From Epiperipatus broadwayi (taxonomy: Eukaryota; Onychophora; Udeonychophora; Euonychophora; Peripatidae), in the NCBI GenBank assembly GCA_028023455.1, contig JAQFVV010006221.1, positions 62,001 through 126,000 on the forward strand: a stretch of 64,000 nt of DNA, in the 5' to 3' direction. The notes beneath the pieces are model-generated. The model did no database searches. It was not told the origin of the DNA and worked only from the letters and a program-made list of their open reading frames with translations. Within the stretch, counting starts at the first letter, position 1. Every line of letters begins with the position of its first letter. The position numbers and the translations under genes were made by a program. This document shows positions 46,497 through 57,990 of the stretch, piece by piece.

Positions 46497-46728
46497 AATA
46501 GAGATAGCTGATGGAAAAAGGTTTGTGAGTGTGGTGTAGTGATGCATGAACTTGTGTTTTTCATGTTGAGATGGTGGATGATTGAGCGGAGCTGCTTGGA
46601 TGCATTGTGTTATGGTGCTCCAAAGTATATGCTCGGCACTATCCAGACCTGGATGTTGTGCTCTAAGAGTAGTCCAGCAGTGCGTATATATAGGTCTCAT
46701 GTATAGGCCTTGGTCTCATGGATAGGCC

Positions 46729-46840
46729 AAATGATAGCCCCTAAGACTCACCGAAGCTGAGCAGGGTTGGCTGAGTGCCAAATTTTTTTTTTCTCTGGCT
46801 CCTATTCTTGGTTGGATGATACTTCTAGGTACAAGAGAGG
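46729..46840 (+). other. 5S-rRNA-like segment inside the LTR element
   Basis: CCGAAGCTGAGCAGGGTTGG at about 46750 matches the internal-control-region part of animal 5S rRNA (GAAGCTAAGCAGGGT-GG), and TTGGTTGGATGATAC about 60 bases later resembles the box C region (TTGGATGGGAGACC). A T-rich insertion separates them. The match is partial, so it may be a 5S-derived piece or convergent. Confidence 0.45.
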
Positions 46841-47070
46841 TAGTGCTTAAAAATGAGGTATTTTCTCATGACGTCATGAGGCGGTGTGTACTGGTAGTTT
46901 GTGCTTGGCCGTCTACTTATCCTGGCATTGGAGGCTATGGTTCATGTATTCACTTTTCCAGCTCATCTTGCCCATTCATCAGCATATCTAAAACCAAGCA
47001 GTACTGAGAAATAATGTGTATAGTATATGGAATGAAATCGTACTTCCAGGCGATTTCATCCCAAAATTTG

Positions 47071-47081
47071 GTGAGGGGTAA
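47071..47081 (+). promoter_or_regulatory. Polypurine tract
   Basis: GTGAGGGGTAA lies immediately before the TG of the 3' LTR, where second-strand synthesis is primed in LTR retrotransposons. Confidence 0.65.
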
Positions 47082-47977
47082 TGAAACAGATATGCTGTTC
47101 CTCATATAAATATTCAATAACCCCCCCCCCATTTAAAAATGTCTAGCGTGATTCAGTCTAATTGGGAATGAAATAAAAGCTGTGATTTGTTTAAAAAAAA
47201 TCATATTTTTAATTTTGTGATTGATGGAATTGAATAAAATGTTAAGTCATCTTATTTTTTTTTATCTGTCTCAATAAAAAGAAAAGAAATTAATTATCCA
47301 ATCATTAAAAAGAAAGAAAAAAGATACTTGAGTTAAACTGAGGCAGTATTCAAATCAGGCACGTCGTCAGAAGAAAAGAACTTTTTTTTCTCTCTCTCTC
47401 GTCTTACACAGAGAAGCAGAACATATTAAATTTTTTTTTAAAAAAAAGTGTATTACTTAATTCTTTTGATACATTAAAATAAAGCTTTAACAAAATGTGA
47501 AAATGGAAAAAGAAAGCTTTACTAGAGGAATTATAATAACAATGGGGTAATTTAGCGGCTTCACTCTCTCCACGCTATGCCATGACTTTCCATAGATGAA
47601 ATAACCTGCCTTCTTTAGAGTAAACTAGACTGCAAAACTGGAAGGTAATTATGTTATAGGAATGTTTAGACATTTTTTACCATAAATTATAAATTGACAT
47701 CATGAAATATCTACATAAAAATTATTTTTATAAAATATTAAAACATATTTATCATATGTTATGAAGTGAATTTATGAAACGGTTGCATACGTTTCGTTTA
47801 ATAAAATATTAAGACATCTTTATCATATGTTATAAATTGAAGTTATGAAATAATTATGTAGAATTTATTTTGTAAAATATTAGAACATGTTTATCATACA
47901 TTATAAAATGAAATTATGAAATAGTTATACGCAAATTTATTTATAAAAATATTTGAATGTATTTACTATATGGATTA

Positions 47978-48755
47978 GAAATGCTCCACAAGCCAAACAG
48001 AATTCATGTGTATGAATATACCCTTATATTTGACTAAATTAGAAATTCTTTAATTACTAAATTATAAATGCTCTACAAGCCAAACAGAGTTTATGTGTAT
48101 AAATATACTCTTATATTTGACTAAATTAGAAATGCTTTAATTACTAAATGATAAATGCTCCATAAGCCAAACAGAGTTTATGTATATGAATATAATTTCA
48201 TATTTGACTAAATTATAAATGCTCCACAAGCCAAACAGAGTTTATGTGTATGAAGATACTTTTATATTTGACTAGATTAGAAGTGCTTCAATTACTAAAT
48301 GATAAATGCTCCACAAGCCAAACAGAGTTTATGTGTATGAATATACCTCTATATTTGACTAAATTAGAAATGCTTTAATTACTAAATGATAAATGCTCCA
48401 CAAGCCAAACAGAATTTATGTATATGAATATACTTTTATATTTGACTAAATTATAAATGCTGCAATTACTAAATGATAAATGCTCCACAAGCCAAATAGA
48501 GTTTACGTGTATGAATATACTCTTATATTTGACTAAATTATAAATGCTGCAATTACTAAATGATAAATGCTCCACAAGCCAAACAGAGTTTATGTGTATG
48601 AATATACTCTTATATTTGACTAAATTATAAATGCTGCAATTACTAAATGATAAATGCTCCACAAGCCAAACAGAGTTTATGTGTATGAATATACTTTTAT
48701 ATTTGACTGAATTATAAATGCTTCGGTTACCAAATGATAAATGCTCCACAAATCA
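47978..48755 (+). repeat. 87 bp tandem array in the 3' LTR
   Basis: Nine units. Because 87 is divisible by three, a 124-codon minus frame (48375-48749) stays open with a 29-residue repeat. I do not regard it as coding. Confidence 0.85.
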
Positions 48756-48836
48756 AGAATTGCTAAGTTTAAATGTTTACCAATCAATAATGATTCATAA
48801 AATAATGAAATGCTGTATAAACCATAAATGCTTGAC

Positions 48837-49155
48837 TGTTTCCAAGCTTCTTCTCATAAATGAATTCAAAATGAACTATTGTTAAATTAGAATGTTTCCA
48901 AGCTTCTTCTCATAAATGAATTCAAAATGAACTATTGTTGAATTAGAATATTTCCAGGCTTCTTCTCATAAATGAATTCAAAATGAACTATTGTTGAATT
49001 AGAATATTTCCAGGCTTCTTCTCATAAATGAATTCAAAATGAACTATTGTTGAATTAAAATATTTCCAAGCTTCTTCTCATAAAGGGATTCAAAATTGAA
49101 CTATTGTTGAATTAGACTGTTTCCAAACGTCTTCTCATAAATGAACTTGTAAATG
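48837..49155 (+). repeat. 56 bp tandem array in the 3' LTR
   Basis: Same unit and copy number as 43911-44235. Confidence 0.85.
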
Positions 49156-49670
49156 AACTATTGATAAAAAAAAAGAACTGCTTCTAACTCTTTCATAAGT
49201 AAAAAATGAAGATGAGTTATCATGTGAATAGAAATGAACTTTGTTAGAAATTGCAAATTAATTGTTATTTAATAATTTTTTTTTTTGTTACTAAAAATTA
49301 AATTGGTTATCCAGTTGTCCAATTATGTTTTGTTTTATTGCAACACTCATCAATTATAGCACTTGTTCATGAGAATCTCATGCCTTCTGAGCTACGTCTG
49401 GCATAACTAGATCTAGGCAAGTCAGGTTGTAGTGAGACGGAACTCTAATGGCGCTTTTTGGGAAACCAAACATAGAAATATTTAGATGTTTCCAGTCTCT
49501 ATCATACTACATCCTCTGATGAGCAGGAAATATTGTTGTAGGAGGCATCAACATCTGCATTAGGAATGTCAATTGATAGCTTCTTCCTACAGCATGCTCA
49601 TCAGAAAATTGTTACAGCTGACGTAATAAAACGGTTGTATGCGGGTCCAGTTACAATATATATATATTGT

Positions 49671-49840
49671 GCCAGGCATTATCAAATGGCCTTGCACAAA
49701 GTCTGTATTAAGCACAACAAATATAAAATGTGCTAGATTAATAATGGAGGTTTGGTCTGAGCAGTGGAATACCCACACACACAAATTTAAATATTGAACA
49801 CGTATAATAAAATCATGTATTTTTTTATTTTTGTTTTTCC
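49671..49840 (+). repeat. Interspersed repeat, inverse of 52450-52640
   Basis: TTAAGCACAACAAATATA, GGTCTGAGCA and AATACCCACACACAC have complements at 52510-52610. The LTR element separates this repeat from DNA to its left. Confidence 0.6.
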
Positions 49841-50514
49841 TTTTTGTATATTTTTTATGATATGTCATTATATGTATTTGTTTTTTTTATTTTTCCAACA
49901 TACTTGTATATTTTTTTTAATTACTTTTCTAAAGATTGTAATTTTATTCCATAAGCAAGTAATGTTAATTGCTTTTGCAAAAATCTGATCAAAAGCAAAA
50001 GGTTTGATAATGCTATAATTAAACTGTTATCTCTTTAAAAAAAATTCTTTTGAATTGATTTTGTAAGCAAGTGGTCTGGGTTATTCAAGATGGATGTCAA
50101 ACTTAAAATGTAGAATTTAATCGGAAAAATATAAAGGAATGTTTGCAATCTAAGTGATAAGCTAAATTAAAAGGATTGGCTGATTCATTCTTCTCAGAGG
50201 GATATCTGAATTGGTTCTTACTAGTGGGATTGATAGTGCTGTGGGATTCATTCTTTCTTTGGCAGCCATTCTGGGTAAGTCATTCTTTTTGTGGCTCCAG
50301 AATTCTCCAAGCAACAAGCTACTTAGAGATTCATTTACGAATAGGACTATTAGTGACATTCTTAAGAACAAATCCATTATACAGTTCTTTTAAGAACTCT
50401 TGTCTTTGTGGATTCAAGTAACCATTGGAGACAGCTTATGAAAATTTATTAATAATCCTAATTATTATTAGATATATAAAAAAAGAAGATATGAAGCAAT
50501 ATACTAGAGATTCC
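49841..50514. other. Intergenic; several overlapping short frames
   Basis: The interval 50160-50420 is somewhat less AT-rich and open in three frames on both strands (60-81 codons), with repeated TTCATTCTTTC and GATTCATT strings. I recognise no protein and treat them as chance. Confidence 0.35.
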
Positions 50515-50720
50515 AGCAAAATGACCGTGGGGTAGACAACTAGCCGGTGCACCGCCCTTTCTCTGTCCCAAGCTGCCAAGATGTGACCATGCCAATTCCA
50601 GCCGCCCATGATGATGACAAATGCCGCCTTGCTAAATGGATGAAATCTTCACCACACAGCCAGTTAACTTGAAGCCCACTCAAGAGCCCAGAGGAGAAGA
50701 ATGAAGACGCAGATATAAGT
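50515..50720. other. GC-rich island, possible retroelement remnant
   Basis: Sharp rise in G+C (GTGGGGTAGACAACTAGCC, GCACCGCCC, CCAGCCGCCCATGATG). It looks like part of an old LTR or transposon, but no partner or ORF supports this. Confidence 0.3.
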
Positions 50721-50859
50721 TTATTTTAAGATATTTATTAATATTGAAATAATTAACTTTGATATTTCCGATTAGATATATTATTTTTTGTTATTATTAT
50801 TAATCATTTAAAAAAAGAGAGAGAGTCTCTCACATATGTATATGAATTTGCGGTTATTA

Positions 50860-51520
50860 CGGGCATAAATGATAAAGCTTTTACTTAAATCCTTTGAGTC
50901 AATTTTTCTATTTCAAATTCTAGTATTTTCAACAAAGATTGCAATGAGATTCTTTTTTTTTTGTTGCTATTCATTTTCCTCTTGTTGTTACTCCTGGAAT
51001 TCATCATATATGGATATACATGTATGTATATGCGTACATACGCTTATAATATTCGGTAAATACGATATCTCATGCTGAATATCTAAAAATGTATTTAACC
51101 GTATATCCTTTTTAAGTTATTTTTTTTGTTACTGCTGCACCTTATGATGAGTGCAAGAAGGGATTGATCTATTATAGATTCCCTGTAAGCAAGTACTCTA
51201 ATAACTTTATATTTAAAGTAATAGTAAGTGTATAATTGTGATGCGCGTATATACATGTACAGGAATTTATCTATAGCGAGAGGGAAATAGATACAGTACC
51301 TTATGGTGAGTACGATATAGTATCTGAGCCAATGCAACCTTGTTGACTTGTTGAAAAGTATGAAATTAGTGAAATATCTCATATTGCAAATATACGTATG
51401 CCTAGTTGTCTTTTTTTTTATTTGCTATCAATAAAAAGGTTTTAAAGTTATCAGTAAAAGCGTATGCCTGTATGACCGAAAATCTCATATCTGTATATCA
51501 AATCACACAAAGTAAAATTT
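50860..51520 (+). repeat. Diverged relative of the 4.3 kb palindrome arms
   Basis: ATTCGGTAAATACGATATC, TCCTTTTTAAGTTATT and CACCTTATGATGAGTGC align with 36390-36490 (ATTCGGTAAATACTGATACC, TCTTTTAAGTTATTGG, GCATCTTATGATGAATGCC). The phrase ACCTTATGGTGAGTA recurs at 51298, so the region also has internal duplication. Only one arm-like copy is present. Confidence 0.55.
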
Positions 51521-52274
51521 ATTTCTATTGGGTAAAAAGAGCTCAGACCACTTCCATTACTTATAAACATTGTAAATAGCTTTAGGGATTTATTATTTTT
51601 CTTATTTAAAATTGTATTTTATCTATTTCAACGCCTCGAATATATATGGTTTGGGATAATTAATTATTTAGTATTTTGTTATTATATCATCATTAGTATG
51701 AAACGGTGGTGGGTATTTGGGATTAAATAAATATTTAATCATAATATTAAACTTGTTTCATTTTCATATTATTATTTATATTGATCAAAATGTATTCTTT
51801 CCTTATCAACCACATACCAGTAATAATCATTTAACTTACCCATTTGAAAACCCTAGATTGTAGAGTGACTGAGCTAGCCACAAAGGGATATCACTCTACT
51901 GGGGTGTTAAATCTTATTCTTATGCTCCGCTGAACATATGGTATTGCACATCCTTCTAGGAGGGTGAAAAATTCATTTTTTTGATTCTTTTCTAGAAGTG
52001 GCGCAAAAGTCTATTTTGTAAATAGATTTTTCAAAGGTGTGTACTTGCCATTGTTCTAAATATTCAGGCATTCAAATAAGATATCAACTAAAGGGTGTTT
52101 TTAACTGGAAGAGTCCTGTCAATCCACTCTTTCTATCAATTTAGCTGGAAGTACCAATATACATGAGTACAGACAATCGGCTAGATTGATATCCATTTCT
52201 TTACCTGTTGAATCTTGGTCACTTCATGCTCAGTGCAAGATTAGGAATAGAATTCCGCAGGGAGTATGGACTGG

Positions 52275-52275
<1 letters not shown>
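51521..52275. other. Intergenic DNA, nothing recognised
   Basis: Mixed composition with no repeat partner or open frame. Confidence 0.35.
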
Positions 52276-52310
<35 letters not shown>

Positions 52311-52345
52311 CCATACAAAAGGGCACAATATATATATATATATTG
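52276..52345. repeat. Two (TA)n runs
   Basis: TA repeats at 52276-52307 and 52327-52343. Confidence 0.85.
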
Positions 52346-52449
52346 TTCCAACATGTGATCCATTTGTACAATAAAGTTTGTCTTTCTCTATTTGAATTTT
52401 TCAGAGAAAAGCAAAATACATAAAATGACATATTCTGGAAATATACAAA

Positions 52450-52640
52450 AAAATAAAAATAAATTAATTTTTTAAAAAAATACATGAGTTTATTATATGT
52501 GCATTTGTGTATAATATTTTAAATTGGTGTGTGTGGGTATTCTATGCTCAGACCCACTTTCATTATTACTGTAGCACATTTATATATTTGTTGTGCTTAA
52601 TATATATAAATTTACATGTGTATCTGCCTGTCACAATATA
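52450..52640 (-). repeat. Interspersed repeat, inverse of 49671-49840
   Basis: See 49671-49840. The shared segment is about 150 bp with scattered differences. Confidence 0.6.
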
Positions 52641-53024
52641 TATATTATATTATATTATATTACCATTCATGATTATATTTAACTTTAACTCTATAGCTTT
52701 GCTTTTCTTATTCTTACTTATATTTTCTTATTATTTCTTTATTTTGTTTTTACTTTCTCATTTTATTCTTTTTTTATATTTTATTCTATCTTATCTATCA
52801 TTCCACATTTATTCTTTAATATATTACTATAGCTTTTCCATTCTATTTTTTATATATACTTATTTCTTTATTAATAATTCCTATTTTATTCCTACTCTTA
52901 TTTCTATTTTTCTTTTCCTATTCTCATTTTTTATTTCCATTTTTTTCATATATAAGAATATATGAAGAGAAATGTAAAAAAAGTAAAGGAGAATATATAA
53001 GAATTAATGAAAATATACTAATAT
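52641..53024. other. Pyrimidine-rich, strand-asymmetric DNA
   Basis: About 280 bp almost free of G on the plus strand (52680-52960). The 152-codon hydrophobic frame over it is a composition effect. Confidence 0.5.
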
Positions 53025-53110
53025 TTTTAGTAGTCATTCATTAGACTAGAGATTATTTAATAATGAATAATATTTCTGTAGTGTAATTTTTACTACACCA
53101 CTCTCACATA
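53025..53110 (+). repeat. Short interspersed repeat, copy 2
   Basis: Same repeat as 41869-41950, same orientation. Confidence 0.6.
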
Positions 53111-53675
53111 ATTTTCTATTTAAATAAGCTTTATAAAAATTATTCTACACATAGTTCAAGATGAATTTTAAATATGATTTTGAAATCCACATAAATGCTA
53201 AATATTTTATTATCTTACATACTGAAAGAGCAGACTATGACGTATTCAGGAACTACTTACTTTCGCTCTTTATATGTTATATTGCCTAAAGAATTCAGAT
53301 TAAAATTATTTTGTAAGTCATTATAATAATAACTAATTCTTTTATACACAATTTTATTAGTTTAATTTTAGAATGTAAGATAAACATATTTTTTTATCAA
53401 ATCGGTGAACTAATTTTTTGTTAATGATATGAGAATTCTTGCATTTACAGATAAAAACATATATTAGACATATTAAATCTAATCTTAGGTTATTTAAAAA
53501 TCATCAGATTTACACTAAAAGAAACATGGAAGTATGTTTCCAAATATATGCTACATGAAACCAAAAATATATAATAATTTTAAATTCCCATAACAATTGC
53601 ATTAAATACTTTATTTTATAACCTAATATCAATAATATAGATTGAATAACTATCTTTTTATGAATATTATATATC
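53111..53675. other. AT-rich intergenic DNA, nothing recognised
   Basis: No feature supported. Confidence 0.4.
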
Positions 53676-54143
53676 TAGTGCTCCCAACCTTTTTGTTTCC
53701 TGTACTCCCTTGGCTTTTAAAAAATTATTTGGTACACTCTATTCATTACAATAAGAAATAAGCAGTTGAAGAGTGTACCACACAGTACATTATGTGTATG
53801 CACAGGAGGTGCAAATATCATAGTAGCAAGCATTTCAAAGGGGTGCTGATATTTCAATTTCACTATCTTAAATCTTAACTGAATATTTTGAGTTAATAGA
53901 CTCTGCAGTAAGAAAAGAGTCTATGCAACATTATTGTGTTGGTGTTCAAAAAGAAACCTGAAATGCTGTTGGTATGACTGATAGAGAGTGCCAACATGGA
54001 TTATGCCTGGAAATGTTGATAACATAACTATTTTTGGAATATATTAATAGTATAATATACTTCATTGCCTGCTATTCACCATATTCCCTTGACAAGCTTC
54101 ACATATCCCTTGGCTGTATGGGTATTCCAGGTTGGGAACCCAT
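53676..54143 (-). mobile_element. hAT-type MITE, third copy
   Basis: Ends GTGCTCCCAACC and GGTTGGGAACCCATG are imperfect inverted repeats of the CAGGGGTTCCCAACC class. The interior, read on the minus strand, matches 22381-22785 (CAAGGGATATGTGAAGC, GAATATATTAATAG region). Longest of the three copies. Confidence 0.7.
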
Positions 54144-54534
54144 GATATATACTATTAGTTTGTATAGTGTTTGGTAAGAATTAGCTTTGGAAAAATTAAG
54201 TAGTAATTTTAGAATGATGAAGTAGCTTGAAAATTCATCAAATAGCTCATTTTGGTGATTGAACTATTCTTCTAGTGATGTTTTGAAAGCCTATTAGAAT
54301 ATCCATAATAAACCTTAAAATAGTTAAACTTGGGGTAATTATTTTATCCAGATATACAAAAACAGCTATAGTATTAATTAAATGTGCAATATTCAATCCT
54401 TAGATTGTCAAATTAAAAAAAAGATAACTAATAAATTTCTCTATAAAGATTAATGCTTTCATAATCTCTGATATCATTTGATTTGATATTTTTTAATTCA
54501 TCAAATATTTTAATATACCTAATTTAATGTTAAT
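54144..54534. other. AT-rich intergenic DNA, nothing recognised
   Basis: No feature supported. Confidence 0.4.
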
Positions 54535-54645
54535 GTTAATATACCTTCATTGTTAAAAGAAGGTTGTCTTGACAACAGTTTAAGGTTGTTGATTGTTATT
54601 TATATTGGAATTGTCTAAGTATTGACTGGTTTTAATAATTATACA
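54535..54645 (+). repeat. Interspersed repeat, third copy (fragment)
   Basis: TTGTCTTGACAACAGTTTAA and GGAATTGTCTAAGTATTGAC match 7860-7945. Confidence 0.55.
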
Positions 54646-55074
54646 AATTTAATATTAATTTAAGTATATCTTTATTCTATAGTATTTGATTTTTTTACAT
54701 AAAAATTATTTCATGTACCATTAAAGTGATAATAATTGTTTTTCTATTATTTGTAGTATGTGTGATGAGATAACTAAATTTAAAAAATCATTAATAACTG
54801 AAGATTACTTAAGATAATAACTCTTGCAATCAATATCTTTTATACTTTAGATTTTATCTTATCTTAAAACAAATAATTAGATTACTTAAAGTAAATCTGT
54901 TTTTAAATAATTAAATAGGTATTTTAACCATGATAGTAATACATATGTTAGAAAATGAGATAGGATAGAATCAGTTGCTATGGCTATATTCAACTTCACA
55001 TTTTATCGACTTGACTACATATCTCATTTAATGTACACATACTTTATTTTGTATTATTGATTTTTCCTTTCATT
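54646..55074. other. AT-rich intergenic DNA, nothing recognised
   Basis: No feature supported. Confidence 0.4.
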
Positions 55075-55235
55075 TGTATTTGTAATTTAAATTTGCATAC
55101 ATTTGTTTGTAACTTAATAATCTAAAGCTGGGTACACTTTCAGTGAAGTTCACCATAGTCATACATAACTCTCATAAAGAAGAAAGAAATTACTTTGTTT
55201 CACAGATGAACAAACATATGTAAATTTAAATCTTA
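55075..55235. mobile_element. Relative of the 19310-19561 inverted element
   Basis: TTAAATTTGCATACATTTGT and AGTGAAGTTCACCATAG with a mirrored GAACAAACATATGTAAATTTAA end. Same family as 19310-19561. Confidence 0.5.
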
Positions 55236-55490
55236 CTCTGTATGTATATCTATAATTAATTTATATGGAGAAGCATCAACTACATTTTGTTTTCAGAATA
55301 CTGTTTTTATGTATGTGTGTTAAGTTTTCTACAGCAACATTTTTGTGGAATAAACATATGTAAATGTAAATATTGTGTACATATATTTATAATTAATTTA
55401 TATAGAAGAGTATTAATTACATTTTGTTTTCAGAGTACTGTATGTGTGCTATCTTTTCTACTGCAATATTTTTGTGGAATAGTCAGATAA
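55236..55490 (+). repeat. Tandem duplication, about 140 bp period
   Basis: TATAATTAATTTATAT...ACATTTTGTTTTCAGA...TTTTTGTGGAATA occurs twice in a row (about 55250 and 55390). Confidence 0.6.
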
Positions 55491-55790
55491 GATACTAAAA
55501 CTGAGAGATGCTAGTATTTGCACTCTCTTCAACACAATTCATTCTATCATGTCAATATTTATAGTTATATTATAAGCATTGAGATGTTTACATCATTACA
55601 TGTATATTTAAATTTTATTAGAATTAGAAATTTTGGAATTGACACAATTTTCAGATGCTTTAATTAAAAGAAAACTGGAATTTTTTAAAAAAAGGATAAA
55701 GTGGGAATTTAATAAAATTTAGCAATATCTAACATGAGAAACCATTAAGATTTGTTAAAAAGATAAATTTTGCAATCAACTTGTATTTTT

Positions 55791-55890
55791 GTCAAGTGTT
55801 GGTGGTCAAGTGGTTGGCACAGCCGCCTTACAAGCAGTTGTCATGGGTTAGCAGGTTTGCTTCCTGGCCAATGCAATGACACATGAAAAA
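55791..55890 (+). mobile_element. tRNA-derived SINE with 13 bp TSD
   Basis: AACTTGTATTTTT at 55778-55790 and 55891-55903. The head has GGTGGTCAAGTGGTTGGCAC, anticodon-stem GCCGCC..GCAG, a diverged B box (AGGTTTGCTTCC), then ACACATG and a short A tail. Confidence 0.8.
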
Positions 55891-55903
55891 AACTTGTATT
55901 TTT

Positions 55904-57896
55904 ATTGTTTACTGCTAGATATTTTAAATTTGTAAACTATCCCTCACTTTGTTACCCCAGTGTTTTTAACTAATACTTACTGCCAGAATATTTAATATTC
56001 TATAAACTTGTTACAAGTTTTTAAATGAAATTATGAATAAATATTCTATCAACTGTGGATGGAATGTGATCTTGATATACTATTTCTCCTCATAGTTTAC
56101 TTTTAAAAAAAACAATAATTAACAATATATGGCAGCATTATTTACTCTCCATTCTTTTATTAGATGAAGTAAAAGACTTGAATGTTATTGTTAATTGTCA
56201 CAGTTTATCACAAATGTTTATGATCACCCATTTTTGAGCTTTAATTTATTGAAAGCACTTCTATATACACTCATGTATACCACAGTTTTATCTGCTATCC
56301 TAGCTTATTACATTTTATTCCTGATGTTATTATAAAACACTTCTTCTGAACTTGAAGTTGTGCTAAACCTTGAAGAAGTAGCTTCAATGCATTGCATTAC
56401 ATCTCTTTTCCTTATGGCATGATGACAGCAATTGTGAACTATTCAGTATCTTCAAAATCTGTGTGTAGAATTGAGACAATGTTTGTACAAAATCAATATC
56501 AATTCAAGATTTTTTTCTAGAAAATAGTATTTTATTTGTAAAATTAAAATCAAAATTGCTATAAAAATATATAAATGATTTATAAATATCTAATCACTGT
56601 ACTTAATATTAACTCCATCTTTTTAAACATTACAATATATATTGCAATGAAGATTTTTATGGTTATAATAAACCTAATACACAATATGACCCCCCCCCAA
56701 TTTATTTTCATATATATATGTTGCATTAAATATTTTCCTTGGATTGTTATTCTAATAAAGATGAGAAATAAGATTTTATCCATGTAAACAGAGATAACTT
56801 TTGCCTTTAATGTTGAGTTTCCTGTCAATTATTACTAATTGGTAATTCCCCTGAGGCTAAGTAAGTTTTTTTATATTAGCAGATAGTAGTTTATTGAAAA
56901 AGTAAAAGTATAAATAATAAGCATGAAAAGTTTTGAATTATAAATTCTGAGTCATACTTAAATTAATCTGCAATTTAATTAATTTTAATGAATAATAATC
57001 ATCATTTTAAAATGTTTTCTATACTATTAATCTATCAAACATTTGTTTTGTAAATTATATAATATACAATGATCATTTGATGAGGTAATTTATACATTTA
57101 GTTTATTGTAGACCTACTTATTAGATATGTGCCCTCATATGTCAGAACTGATTACTACATGCCTTCCACAATCATGAATTTAATTTTTAAATTTTGAAAT
57201 ATTAAAAATTTTATAAACATTTCCCCCCTTAAATTTAAATTTTAAAGCTTTTATAAAATTAAATTCAGCAATGAATTATTCACATAATATTATGTCAAAA
57301 CTTTGCCTTAAAAATAATTATATGGTTAATAATTTACTGAACTGAAAATTGACACTGAAAGTTTTAACTTTGAACCTGACATTCAATGAGCTCTGCTAAA
57401 CTCCTCGGTGATAAAGAAACTGATTAAGAAGTTAAATGTTTCTGGATTAATTTTCAGTCAATAAAAATAAAGAATATTTCAGTTCAATTCACTTTAATCT
57501 AATGTTCCATCATGGCACATGACATTCCAAGCACAAACCATGTAATTATTATTTACCATTGCAAGTTAGTATTAAACTCATTTATCTTTGCAACGCCATT
57601 AATTATAAAAGAAAAAATATATTAATATAAAATTACCATGAAGTAGATTTATGTAAATGATAATTATTTATTACACTTTTTATATTTATATCTTGTCTCA
57701 AAATACTTTTTAAAATCATCAATTTTCAACAAGAATAAAAAATTTCAGGAACAGAGATACCAGAGATTTATTTTCTATATTTATAGTGAAAACATGCCTA
57801 TTGTTTTTATTATAATTTAATTTTTAAAAAATAGTTATTACATATATGTATATTTTAGCCATATGGTTAAGTTGCTGCATTAAAAATAAATATATA
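55904..57896. other. AT-rich intergenic DNA
   Basis: Two opposite short frames at 56575-56828 overlap and neither is recognisable. A C9 run lies at 56690. Nothing else. Confidence 0.4.
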
Positions 57897-57990
57897 GTCA
57901 AGTGCTGGTGGTCAAGTGGTCAGCACAGCTGCCTTACAAGCAGTTGTCCCAGGTTTATGGGTTCACTTCCTGGCCAATGCTTTGATAGAT
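57897..57990 (+). mobile_element. tRNA-derived SINE
   Basis: CTGGTGGTCAAGTGGTCAGC head, CTGCCTTACAAGCAG anticodon arm, B box GGGTTCACTTCC. The 3' side runs into AAATAAATAAATAGATAG; flanking AAAATAAATA-type strings may be the duplication. Confidence 0.75.

Larger units (their letters stand above)
42332..49655 (+). mobile_element. Non-autonomous LTR retrotransposon
   Basis: Two long direct repeats (42332-44728, 47082-49655), each starting TGAAACAG and ending TTACA, bracket a 2.35 kb interior. The interior has a primer-binding-site-like TGG string two bases after the 5' LTR, one intact ORF (45096-46496), and a purine tract directly before the 3' LTR. There is no protease, reverse transcriptase, RNase H or integrase, so an autonomous partner must have supplied them. 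The insertion lies in a TA run, where ATAT on both sides is compatible with a 4 bp duplication. LTRs are nearly identical apart from array copy number, suggesting a fairly young copy. The LTRs are unusually long. Confidence 0.85.
47082..49655 (+). repeat. 3' LTR
   Basis: 2574 bp. Longer than the 5' LTR by 177 bp, which matches two extra 87 bp units (nine against seven). Otherwise nearly identical to 42332-44728. Confidence 0.85.

Noticed and set aside
48375-48749. 124-codon minus-strand frame with a 29-residue repeat (and its shorter counterpart at 43623-43823)
   Set aside because: It arises because the LTR tandem unit is 87 bp, a multiple of three. It is antisense to the element.
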